Of a stretch of 64,000 nt of DNA, positions 54,031 through 61,804 are shown in pieces. Numbering within the stretch: position 1 is the stretch's first letter; every line of letters starts with the position of its first letter. Below the pieces are notes generated by a model, which had not been told where the DNA came from, made no database searches, and saw only the letters and a list, made by a program, of their open reading frames with translations. Source of the stretch: Devosia sp. YIM 151766 (lineage in GTDB: Bacteria > Pseudomonadota > Alphaproteobacteria > Rhizobiales > Devosiaceae); assembly GCF_030285925.1 (NCBI RefSeq), contig NZ_CP127251.1, positions 2,294,001-2,358,000 on the forward strand, given 5' to 3'. The translations under genes were made by a program, and so were the position numbers.

Positions 54031-54846
54031 ATGAATAAATCGCTCATCATTTTCGGCATCGTCAACATAACCTCGGACAGTTTCTCCGATGGAGGCCGGT
54101 ATCTGGCGCCAGACGCAGCCATTGCGCAGGCGCGTAAGCTGATGGCCGAGGGGGCAGATGTGATCGACCTCGGTCCGGCATCCAGCAATCCCGACGCCGC
54201 GCCTGTTTCGTCCGACACAGAAATCGCGCGTATCGCGCCGGTGCTGGACGCGCTCAAGGCAGATGGCATTCCCGTCTCGCTCGACAGTTATCAACCCGCG
54301 ACGCAAGCCTATGCCTTGTCGCGTGGTGTGGCCTATCTCAATGATATTCGCGGTTTTCCAGACGCTGCGTTCTATCCGCAATTGGCGAAATCATCTGCCA
54401 AACTCGTCGTTATGCATTCGGTGCAAGACGGGCAGGCAGATCGGCGCGAGGCACCCGCTGGCGACATCATGGATCACATTGCGGCGTTCTTTGACGCGCG
54501 CATCGCGGCGCTGACGGGTGCCGGTATCAAACGCAACCGCCTTGTCCTTGATCCCGGCATGGGGTTTTTTCTGGGGGCTGCTCCCGAAACCTCGCTCTCG
54601 GTGCTGGCGCGGTTCGATGAATTGCGGCTGCGCTTCGATTTGCCGGTGCTTCTGTCTGTTTCGCGCAAATCCTTTCTGCGCGCGCTCACAGGCCGTGGTC
54701 CGGGGGATGTCGGGGCCGCGACACTCGCTGCAGAGCTTGCCGCCGCCGCAGGTGGAGCTGACTTCATCCGCACACACGAGCCGCGCCCCTTGCGCGACGG
54801 GCTGGCGGTATTGGCGGCGCTGAAAGAAACCGCAAGAATTCGTTAA
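54031..54846 (+). CDS. sul2: Sulfonamide-resistant dihydropteroate synthase Sul2
   Basis: A 271-residue protein starting MNKSLIIFGIVNITSDSFSD, recognised as Sul2. It performs the dihydropteroate synthase step of folate synthesis but binds sulfonamides poorly. Family motifs are VNITSDSFSDGG, LGPASSNPDA and DPGMGFFLG. Length is exactly that of the usual Sul2. As in other settings it is followed by a stub of glmM. Upstream is an IS1380-type transposase; no ISCR2 was recognised in the window. This is the only antibiotic resistance gene seen here. Confidence 0.96.
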   Translation: MNKSLIIFGIVNITSDSFSDGGRYLAPDAAIAQARKLMAEGADVIDLGPASSNPDAAPVSSDTEIARIAPVLDALKADGIPVSLDSYQPATQAYALSRGVAYLNDIRGFPDAAFYPQLAKSSAKLVVMHSVQDGQADRREAPAGDIMDHIAAFFDARIAALTGAGIKRNRLVLDPGMGFFLGAAPETSLSVLARFDELRLRFDLPVLLSVSRKSFLRALTGRGPGDVGAATLAAELAAAAGGADFIRTHEPRPLRDGLAVLAALKETARIR

Positions 54847-54932
54847 CTGCACATTCGGGATATTTCTCTATATTCGCGGTTCAGCAGGCATGTCCCCTTT
54901 GAGGGCGACCCGACGACAGGATAATCGACCTT

Positions 54933-55104
54933 ATGGTGCGCAAATATTTCGGCACAGACGGTATTCGTGGCAAAGCCAACGAAGGCGCGATGACGGCGGA
55001 AACCGCCTTGCGCGTCGGCATGGCGGCTGGCCGTGTCTTTCGTCGCGGTGACCACCGCCATCGTGTCGTGATCGGCAAGGATACGCGCCTGTCGGGCTAT
55101 ATGC
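54933..55104 (+). pseudogene. glmM: glmM, 5' fragment
   Basis: The frame starts [20 protein letters not shown] and reaches [14 protein letters not shown], the first ~57 residues of phosphoglucosamine mutase. After about 55104 the protein no longer follows the family, and the frame ends at 55232. The catalytic Ser region is missing. This stub is a known companion of sul2 and marks the edge of the captured segment. Confidence 0.88.
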
Positions 55105-55450
55105 TCTGGCATGTCCATCCCTCCACGCTTCCGTGTCGGGGCATTGTCATTGACTGCCCTCCGGCTCTCTACAGCTACAGCGCAATGTGGAAGCCCATTC
55201 GCCTCCGGGCCGGCGCGGCTGCCGCCGCGTGACCATCAACAAATTTGCTAAGGGCCTTGCCCTCGCGCCAGCAAGGTAAGTGAAACCGTCCGGGGCGGTA
55301 TCCCCAGCCTTCCGCGCTTCGCTTGTGCAGACCGGGTGATCCCCCTCCACCCCGGCCGCCCTTGCTCGTTGCTACCCCAGTCTCGGCGACGGCCAGAAGG
55401 TCAGGCGCGGCGTTCCGCTTCGCTGACCTTCAGACCCGAGGAACAGAGAC
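55105..55450. other. Leader region upstream of ardA
   Basis: After the glmM stub there is no gene for about 345 nt. The stretch is rich in GC hairpins, including GGTCAG (55399-55404) and CTGACC (55423-55428). It appears to be the native upstream region of the ardA backbone, fused to the sul2 segment at about 55104. Confidence 0.4.
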
Positions 55451-55978
55451 ATGACCAGCCCAGCCGACAGCAACCCCCGCATCTATGTTGCCTGCCTTGC
55501 CGCCTACAACAACGGCTATCTGCATGGAGCGTGGATCGACGCGGATCAGGACGCAGGCCAGATCAGGGACGAGATTGCCGCGATACTTGCCCGTTCCCCC
55601 GTCGAGGATGCGGAGGAATACGCCATTCATGACTATGAGGGTTTCGAGGGCGTCAGCATCTCCGAATATGCCGGCATCGACAGCGTGGCACGGATGGCTG
55701 CTTTCATCGCAGAGCATGGCGCACTTGGCGCGGGCCTGCTGGAGCAGTTCAGCGGCGACATGGACCAAGCCGAATCCACCTTGGAGGACTGCTATCATGG
55801 TCAGTTCGCCAGCCTCGCCGATTACATGGAGGAGTTGACCTCCGAGAGCATCACCATCCCTGAGGCGCTGCGCTACTATGTCAATTGGGAAGCGATGGCG
55901 CGCGACGCAGATATGAGCGGCGACTTGTTCACCATCGAGACGGCGCACGGCGAGGTGCATGTGTTTTCCAGCAGATGA
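55451..55978 (+). CDS. ardA: Antirestriction protein ArdA
   Basis: A 175-residue acidic protein. NPRIYVACLAAYNNGYLHGAWIDA at the start, EEYAIHDYEGFEGVSISEY in the middle and the strong acidic bias are typical of ArdA, a DNA mimic that inhibits type I restriction enzymes and protects incoming conjugative DNA. GAGGAACAGAG precedes the ATG. It belongs to the mobile backbone that follows and may counter host defence during transfer. Confidence 0.92.
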   Translation: MTSPADSNPRIYVACLAAYNNGYLHGAWIDADQDAGQIRDEIAAILARSPVEDAEEYAIHDYEGFEGVSISEYAGIDSVARMAAFIAEHGALGAGLLEQFSGDMDQAESTLEDCYHGQFASLADYMEELTSESITIPEALRYYVNWEAMARDADMSGDLFTIETAHGEVHVFSSR

Positions 55979-56172
55979 GAACATGACTGCCTGTCCGTGC
56001 TCATACGGGCAGGCGTCGCGGAATCACCGGCTGTCGCCAAGCCAAAAATACTAAAAGATGTTCGGGTTAGCCGCTCAAGGTATCTGCTTTGAGCGGCTTC
56101 TATATCTGCAGTGATCCTTGAACCTCTTTTTGCCGGGCGCTGCTCAGCATCCCGGCTTGGGGAGGTGACGCC

Positions 56173-56956
56173 ATGCTCAGCATCGATTGGCGATCTCCGG
56201 CGGCATACGGGCACACAAAGCACATCCCTGCCGCTGGTTTCGCTTGGGAATACCTGCGCCGTAACGACGAATATCGTCGGGACTGCCAGACCATCGCATT
56301 GACCGGAGGGGCGGCTGCCCGCGAGCTTGAAGAGTTCGCGCATCGCTGGGGTTTGCGATTTCCCCTGCGATCCCGACGCGCCGCATGATCGGCAATCGCC
56401 GATCTGGAATCCGCGCCTTCAACCGCAAGCCGTGATGTTGTCGCCGGTCGATCACAAGGACGACGACACCGAACCAATATTGACGCTGGCGCATCTCTAC
56501 GGCCTCGACCTGCGCCGCGCTGCCGATGGCTGGCACGGCATCTGGCAGGTGGATGGCGTCAAACACCAATTTTGGCTGCCCGAGGCAACGCCGGGCGCGG
56601 GCGCTTTTTATGCCGCTACGCTGCCGATGGATTCATTTCTTGAGCTGCGCGTTCACGCGGTCCGCCGTTTCTGGCGATCCCTCAACGGCCGTGCGCCCGG
56701 TCCCGACTTCCGGGCGATCCCCACCCAGCTCCGGCAATGGCACATCCTGTCCCTGCGCGCGCTCGACGCGCGGTTGCGCGGCGAAAGCTATCGCACCATC
56801 GCTGAAGTCCTGCTCGGCTTTCGTGGCACCAAGGAGGATTTTGAGAGCGATCCGCGCAAGAACAAAGCTCGCCGCCTGGTCGCGCACGGCATCAAGATGA
56901 TGCGCGGGGGCTATCGCCTCCTGCTCCACTATCCGATCAAGCCCGACAAGCGTTGA
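56173..56956 (+). pseudogene. DUF6499/DUF2285 regulator split by a frameshift
   Basis: The first frame (56173-56388) encodes MLSIDWRSPAAYGHTKHIPA...EFAHRWGLRFP, a DUF6499-like start. The second (to 56956) continues CDPDAPHDRQSPIWNPRLQP and then a DUF2285 domain (FRAIPTQLRQWHILSLRALD...GGYRLLLHYP). The two halves join at a run of four C (56362-56365): dropping one C gives a single protein of about 260 residues with no gap. DUF2285 proteins are putative DNA-binding regulators on integrated elements. It is a frameshift mutation or a sequence error. Confidence 0.78.
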
Positions 56957-56975
56957 TCGTTCTCGGCTGTTGACC

Positions 56976-57263
56976 TCACGCCTTGTTGGCTGCCGCCTGT
57001 TCCAGAATCTTCCGATAGCCCTCGCGCGACAGCCATTGCGCACGTTCGAGATGACTTTGCCAGCAACGGCGCGTCCGAAGTTCCTCGACCACCGGATCAC
57101 GGTGCAGCACGATCCGCGCGACTTCCTTCCAGTCCGCGTCCTCGGCCTTGGCATCGAGAAGGCGCAGATAGGTAACGTAGTGCCGTTCGTCATAGGCGGT
57201 TATGGCGTCGCCGGTCGGCGCTTCATCGTCCACATCGGGATCGAGTTCGACGGGCACCTTCAT
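56976..57263 (-). CDS. Conserved small protein of alphaproteobacterial mobile elements
   Basis: A 95-residue protein: PTGDAITAYDERHYVTYLRL, then DADWKEVARIVLHRD and RCWQSHLERAQWLSREGYRKIL. This pattern is common beside DUF2285 regulators in such elements; its function is unknown. I chose the ATG at 57263 (MKVPVEL) because GGGG lies about 7 nt before it; starts at 57269 or 57278 are possible. It faces the upstream regulator. Confidence 0.7.
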   Translation of the reverse strand: MKVPVELDPDVDDEAPTGDAITAYDERHYVTYLRLLDAKAEDADWKEVARIVLHRDPVVEELRTRRCWQSHLERAQWLSREGYRKILEQAAANKA

Positions 57264-57336
57264 AGTCATTCCCCGCATCCGAGAGGCTGTGTCTGCGGTG
57301 CGCCCCCGCAAACGATTCTCTCTGACTCTTGGTGAT

Positions 57337-57478
57337 CGGGGAGTTCGAAACCGCTGTTACACGGCCCCATGGCCTTTAGCTCGGAAAGCCTGTTGTATAC
57401 GCCACAGGCTCCCCGACCATAAGGTCAAGGAGTTTGGTGCCGTCACGGCCGGCACCAACCGGTAACAGAGGGGTTTCG
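57337..57478. other. Structured non-coding region upstream of repA
   Basis: Several inverted repeats are nested here: CGAAACC/GGTTTCG (57346-57352 and 57472-57478), CTGTTAC/GTAACAG (57354-57360 and 57462-57468), AGCCTGT/ACAGGCT (57387-57393 and 57404-57410) and the perfect 9-bp TTGGTGCCG/CGGCACCAA (57434-57442 and 57450-57458). CGGGGAG (57337-57343) can also pair with CTCCCCG (57409-57415), which would cross the outer stem. No gene is present from 57264 to 57727. An origin, oriT or regulatory RNA is possible. Confidence 0.5.
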
Positions 57479-57727
57479 ACGCCCCAGAGCAGCGCGTCTG
57501 CTCCATCCACATTCTTAGCCGAACCGCGTGCGAATGTCTTCGCCTATTCAGCGCGGCAGGCGATGAGCCGCTGAAATCCCTCATCTATTGGCCGCGCACC
57601 GCCCCGAAGGGGGGTGCCGCCAGCGCATAGGCGCAAATGCGGCACGCTACGCGCCGCCGATCCCTCGCCAAGGTTCGCCACAGTCCGCTGCCGTCCCCGG
57701 CAGCCCAATTCCGACTGGAGGTGATCC

Positions 57728-57997
57728 ATGCCCAACCCGCTTGCGGGCCTGCCGCCGCGCCTGTTGCGCACCAAGGAAGCCGCGCGCTTCCTCGGCATAT
57801 CCGTCCGAACCCTTGAGAAACATCGCACCTATGGCACCGGGCCGACCTATCGCAAGGTCGGCGGCCGCGTCCTCTACACCGTCCGCGATCTGGAAGACTG
57901 GAGCGCGACGGGCGAGCGCAAATCCACCCGCGACAAGACCGCCGGCACCGTTTTTCCCGCGCGTCCGCTCACGCCCGAAGAACGGGGCGACTGCTAG
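57728..57997 (+). CDS. AlpA/MerR-like HTH protein before repA
   Basis: An 89-residue protein with RLLRTKEAARFLGISVRTLEKHRTYGTGP followed by YRKVGGRVLYTVRDLEDW, the HTH_17 fold used by excisionases and plasmid regulators. GGAGG lies about 7 nt before the ATG. Its stop is directly followed by the repA start, so the two are one operon. It may control repA. Confidence 0.85.
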   Translation: MPNPLAGLPPRLLRTKEAARFLGISVRTLEKHRTYGTGPTYRKVGGRVLYTVRDLEDWSATGERKSTRDKTAGTVFPARPLTPEERGDC

Positions 57998-59074
57998 ATG
58001 CTGCGCGAGGACGATCACGACCCCGCGCGGCCGGCCGAGGACAGCGAGCGCAGCCGCCTCGACCCCTTCGTGGTCGCAACGGGCGACGCGCCGCCCCGCG
58101 ACCAGCGCGATTTGATGGAACGGCCGTTTTTCTCGCTGGCGAAGACCCCGCGCACCAAGCCGATTCTCTACAAGGCCGCCGACATAGAGGTGCAAGTGTT
58201 CGGGATGCCCGAGCACGGCATGGCGACCATCTGGGATGCCGATGTGCTGATATGGGCGGCCTCGCAGATCGTCGCGGCCGAAAACAACGGCCTCACCACC
58301 TCGCGCTTCGTCCGGTTCACGCCTTATCATCTGTTGCGCGCCATCGGGCGGCCGACCGGCAATCACCAATACCGGCTTCTGAAAGCCGCGCTGGCGCGGC
58401 TGCAATCGACCGTCATTGCCACCACGATCCGCAACGGCCCGCATTGGCGTCGCCGGCAATTCTCATGGATCAACGAGTGGGAGGAAATGACGACGCGCGC
58501 CGGCCGCGTCGAGGGCATGGAGTTCGTCCTGCCCGAATGGTTCTACAATAGCGTCATCGACCATTCGCTGGTCCTGACCATAGACCCGGCCTATTTCCGG
58601 CTGACTGGCGGCATCGAGCGATGGCTTTACCGCGTCGCTCGAAAGCACGCCGGGCACCAGCGCCACGGCTGGATTTTCGAGGTCGCGCACCTTCATCAGA
58701 AATCCGGCAGTCTCGCGCGGCCGTCCGACTTCGCGCTGGACCTGCGCCGGATAGCGGCCCGCCAGCCGCTCCCCGGTTATCGCCTCCAGATCGAGCGGGG
58801 AGACGGCCGCGAGCTGCTGCGTATCCGCCCCGAAAACTTATCAACAGGCACTGTTGATAACCCTGTTAATACCATCGGCACATCAGGCGCACGGGGTATC
58901 GGCACATCAGGCGCATCACTATCGGCAGATCAGGCGCACGAACCGCAGCTAACGCTTTGGCCTGAAAAGCGGAATCCGACCGCTAACTTATCTAACAGAG
59001 AATCTAACTCTTTTTCTTTGACGCGCGCGCAGGTGAAGCGTGGTGCCGGTTCTGCCCGGAGGAGCGAGCCATGA
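57998..59074 (+). CDS. repA: Replication initiator protein RepA
   Basis: A 358-residue protein of the plasmid RepA type (PF10134). It has DLMERPFFSLAKTPRTKPIL, WDADVLIWAASQIVAAEN, RFTPYHLLRAIGRPTGNHQY and GGIERWLYRVARKHAGHQRHGW, all usual for the family, which binds iterons and starts plasmid replication. The C-terminal ~70 residues (GTSGARGIGTSGAS...) are low complexity with Gly/Thr/Ser repeats. In relatives a parA gene often follows; here it does not. Confidence 0.88.
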   Translation: MLREDDHDPARPAEDSERSRLDPFVVATGDAPPRDQRDLMERPFFSLAKTPRTKPILYKAADIEVQVFGMPEHGMATIWDADVLIWAASQIVAAENNGLTTSRFVRFTPYHLLRAIGRPTGNHQYRLLKAALARLQSTVIATTIRNGPHWRRRQFSWINEWEEMTTRAGRVEGMEFVLPEWFYNSVIDHSLVLTIDPAYFRLTGGIERWLYRVARKHAGHQRHGWIFEVAHLHQKSGSLARPSDFALDLRRIAARQPLPGYRLQIERGDGRELLRIRPENLSTGTVDNPVNTIGTSGARGIGTSGASLSADQAHEPQLTLWPEKRNPTANLSNRESNSFSLTRAQVKRGAGSARRSEP

Positions 59075-59136
59075 TGGCCGCGCTCGACGCGCTGCGCCCG
59101 AGCGGCCCCCAGCACATCACCGGAGACGAACAATGA
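59071..59136 (+). CDS. Very small ORF between repA and DUF2840 gene
   Basis: It encodes MMAALDALRPSGPQHITGDEQ (21 residues). GGAGGAG lies just before its ATG. It overlaps the repA stop and, by 4 bp (ATGA), the next gene, so it could serve as a coupling leader. It may be all that remains of a parA-like gene that usually sits at this point. I do not recognise the peptide. Confidence 0.35.
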   Translation: MMAALDALRPSGPQHITGDEQ

Positions 59137-59651
59137 CCCGTCGCGCCCATCGCAGCGCGCACGGCCGTCCGCTGCCGGACGGGCCTGCGCCCTTCACAAC
59201 ATTGGTCGAGCTGACCTTCGAGAAACGCAAGGTCGAGCACTGGATACGCTTCGGCCGCAAGAGCTACGAACAGATCATCGACCGCCGCCGCAGCGTCGTC
59301 GGCTTCGCGCCGGGCAGCGTCTTCACCTTCGTCCGATGGGCATCTGGCGAGCATGGCACGGTCGTTTCCCGCATCGACATTGTGCGCGCCATCGGTCGGG
59401 GCGAGCCGTTCCAGACATTGCCGTTTGTGCGCCCCGGTGGCGAAATCCTGTTGCGCCTCGATAGCTGGCCCAAGGTGCAGCGCGCGCTTGCAGCCATCGA
59501 CGCCGTGGATGCACTCGGCCTCGATCCGGCCGACGCCTCGCCGGACCACTGGCGGCACGTCCACAACCGTTTGACCGCCAATCTGGAGCCGCACGCCTAC
59601 ACCCCCGAGCGACACGCCGCTTGGCTTCATCGCCGAAGGATCGACCCATGA
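59133..59651 (+). CDS. DUF2840 protein
   Basis: A 172-residue protein of the DUF2840 family: FTTLVELTFEKRKVEHWIRF, GRKSYEQIIDRRRSVVGFAP and FVRWASGEHGTVVSRIDIVRA. Its function is unknown; it is a standard member of this alphaproteobacterial transfer operon. I chose the ATG at 59133 with GGAG 8 nt upstream and a 4-bp overlap with the preceding small ORF. It overlaps the peptidase gene by 4 bp. Confidence 0.85.
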   Translation: MTRRAHRSAHGRPLPDGPAPFTTLVELTFEKRKVEHWIRFGRKSYEQIIDRRRSVVGFAPGSVFTFVRWASGEHGTVVSRIDIVRAIGRGEPFQTLPFVRPGGEILLRLDSWPKVQRALAAIDAVDALGLDPADASPDHWRHVHNRLTANLEPHAYTPERHAAWLHRRRIDP

Positions 59652-60193
59652 CGCGCCGCCGCACTCTCACGGCGACGGCGCTGGCCGTCATCGGCGTCGC
59701 CACCGGAGGCATGGTCGATTGGCCTGCGAAACTCATCTGGAACGCCACGGCCAGCGCGCCCATCGGCTTCTACACCGTCGAGCCGGCCGACGCGCTCGAC
59801 GTGCCCGAGCTGGTCGCCGTCATGCCGCCCGAACCACTCGCCGCCTTCATGGCCGAGCGCGGCTATATCGCGCGAGGCGTCCCGCTCTTGAAGCGCGTCC
59901 TCGGCCTGCCGGGGCAGCGGGTCTGCCGCATCGGCCGCACGATCACCGTTGACGGGATCGAGATGGGCGAGGCGCTGGAGCGCGACAGCCTCGGCCGCGA
60001 TCTGCCTGTCTGGCAGGGCTGCCGCGTTATCGGCGACGACCAGCTTTTCCTCATGAACTGGGACGTCCGCGACAGCCTCGACGGCCGCTATTTCGGACGC
60101 ACCCCCGCAGCTTCCGTCATCGGCCGAGCGGTCCCGCTCTGGACCGATGAGGAAGGCGTCGGCCGCTACGAATGGCGCGCGCAGACGCACTGA
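59648..60193 (+). CDS. traF: TraF-type S26 signal peptidase
   Basis: A 181-residue inner membrane protease of conjugation systems. One N-terminal membrane helix (TLTATALAVIGVATGGMV) is followed by NATASAPIGFYTVEPAD, where the Ser is the nucleophile, and GVPLLKRVLGLPGQRVC, where the Lys is the general base. TraF matures and cyclises pilin. The ATG at 59648 overlaps the previous gene by 4 bp; the frame is open from 59621. Confidence 0.9.
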   Translation: MTRRRTLTATALAVIGVATGGMVDWPAKLIWNATASAPIGFYTVEPADALDVPELVAVMPPEPLAAFMAERGYIARGVPLLKRVLGLPGQRVCRIGRTITVDGIEMGEALERDSLGRDLPVWQGCRVIGDDQLFLMNWDVRDSLDGRYFGRTPAASVIGRAVPLWTDEEGVGRYEWRAQTH

Positions 60194-60227
60194 AACCACC
60201 CCCGAGAACCAACCGCAGGAGATTTTC

Positions 60228-60563
60228 ATGGCAGAGATAGGCACCTTCACGCGCACCGAAACCGGCTATGCGGGAGAGCTTCATTCGTTCGGCCTCCACG
60301 AGAAGCTGTTCATCGTCCCGGCCAAACCGAGCGATGTGAAGAACGCGCCCGACTATCGCGTGCGTCTCGATAGCGAGGATGGCCCGGACGCCGGCCCGGC
60401 ATGGAAAGACTCCAGCGAAAACGCTGGCGAGTTCGTCTCTATGAGACTGGAAGGGCCGATCTTCCCGTCTCCGATCCGCGCCAAACTGTTCCAGTCCAAT
60501 GACGATCCTTCGGTCTGGACCCTGCGCTGGAAGCACCCCCGGAAGATCGAGGACGAGGAATGA
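60228..60563 (+). CDS. DUF736 protein
   Basis: A 111-residue protein: MAEIGTFTRTETGYAGELHS...FIVPAKPSDVKNAPDYRV is the usual DUF736 start. The function is unknown; it is nearly always found with this transfer operon in alphaproteobacteria. CAGGAG lies before the ATG at 60228. It overlaps the next gene by 4 bp. Confidence 0.9.
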   Translation: MAEIGTFTRTETGYAGELHSFGLHEKLFIVPAKPSDVKNAPDYRVRLDSEDGPDAGPAWKDSSENAGEFVSMRLEGPIFPSPIRAKLFQSNDDPSVWTLRWKHPRKIEDEE

Positions 60564-61492
60564 AGGCCGCGCGCGTCCGGCCCGCCATCCGGTCAAAGAT
60601 CGGCATCCCTTTGTTCGCGGAAAAGCCGTCTCATCCCTTCGTCCCGCTCGGCGACCAGACGGCCGGCGCGCGCAGCGAAGGTCAGGGGCGGTCATCGGCC
60701 GGCGCTTACGCCTTGCCCTTGACCGCAGCGAGCACGCTGGCAGGCTGGCGGCGAAGCGGAGACAGGCCGGTATGGCATTATGCCGTCCTGCTGCTGGCGG
60801 GGGCGCTTTCCGTCTGCACCGGATCGGGCGTCGCTGTCGCGCAATCCGCGTCGGTTGAGCGCCCGGCTGTCGCCCATCCCTATGCGGCGCACATCGCCGA
60901 GGCGTCGCAGCGTTTCGGCATCCCCGAGCACTGGATTCGCGCCGTGCTGCGCGCCGAGAGCGCGGGCGATGTGCGCGCGGTCTCAATGGCCGGCGCGATG
61001 GGATTGATGCAGGTGATGCCCGACACATGGGCGGGCCAGCGCGTCCGCTGTGGCCTCGGCCGCGATCCCTACGACCCGCGCGACAACATCATGGCAGGCA
61101 CGGCCTATCTGCGCGAGATGTTCGACCGCTACGGCAATGTCGGCGCGATGCTTGCGGCCTATAATGCCGGTCCCGGCCGCTACGACGAGCACCGCGCGAC
61201 GGGCCGACCGCTTCCCGCCGAGACACGCGCCTATGTCGCCGCGCTCGCCCCGATCCTTGGCGGCGCGGCTCCATCGGATGCGCCGTTGCAACCACCGGCA
61301 CCGCCGCCCGATTGGCGCGAGGCACCACTATTCGTCATGCGCCCGGCCGACACGCGGGCTGCCAGTGCGCCGCCGTCCGAGGCGCAATCTGGCGACGGCC
61401 GCGCTGCCGTTCCGGCGCACGACCCCGCCCGTGCGGAGCCGCAGGACGGCAGCATTTTCGTGGCGAGCGCCAGCGACGGGGGAACGCCATGA
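60560..61492 (+). CDS. Lytic transglycosylase (VirB1-like)
   Basis: A 310-residue exported murein transglycosylase. A membrane or signal segment (HYAVLLLAGALSVCTGSGVA, residues about 73-92) follows a long basic N-terminus, so the true start may be later. The catalytic Glu is in IRAVLRAESAGDVRAVSMAGAMGLMQVMPDTW; AAYNAGPGRYDEH completes the SLT fold. It opens peptidoglycan locally for the transfer apparatus. The C-terminal 70 residues are Pro/Ala-rich. Confidence 0.88.
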   Translation: MKAARVRPAIRSKIGIPLFAEKPSHPFVPLGDQTAGARSEGQGRSSAGAYALPLTAASTLAGWRRSGDRPVWHYAVLLLAGALSVCTGSGVAVAQSASVERPAVAHPYAAHIAEASQRFGIPEHWIRAVLRAESAGDVRAVSMAGAMGLMQVMPDTWAGQRVRCGLGRDPYDPRDNIMAGTAYLREMFDRYGNVGAMLAAYNAGPGRYDEHRATGRPLPAETRAYVAALAPILGGAAPSDAPLQPPAPPPDWREAPLFVMRPADTRAASAPPSEAQSGDGRAAVPAHDPARAEPQDGSIFVASASDGGTP

Positions 61493-61804
61493 GGGCGGCG
61501 TTCCCGCGCTCGGCGGCGCTGTTTTCGGCATCCAGTCGGGCAGGTTTGCGCCCGGCTGGATTCCCGGCAGGTGGGGCAGAAAGGCAGAAAGGGCGGAGGG
61601 CAAGATTAAAGAAGACGGCACCATATCGGGCCGCTTCTGGAAATTATTGTTGTCTGCACACTGGTTAGGTTGCCGGTTCCGGCACCATGGTTTTGAGGGG
61701 CCGCGTGCCGCGATTTCGCGCAAAGCCTTGGCTTTGCAGGGTTTCGAGCGGCACCATAGGCCGATATCGGCCGTTTTTCGGCGGTTTCGTCAGGAGTCGC
61801 GCCC
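61493..61804. other. No firm gene between transglycosylase and relaxase
   Basis: One small frame (61489-61668, starts MRAAFPRSAALFSASSRAGL) overlaps the transglycosylase stop by 4 bp, but its composition is Arg/Ala-biased and I do not recognise it. Nothing else is evident. The region probably holds the leader of the relaxase gene. Confidence 0.4.

Noticed and set aside
54933..55232. A complete 99-aa gene starting at the glmM ATG
   Set aside because: Only the first ~57 residues match GlmM; the rest is read-through into unrelated sequence after the junction.
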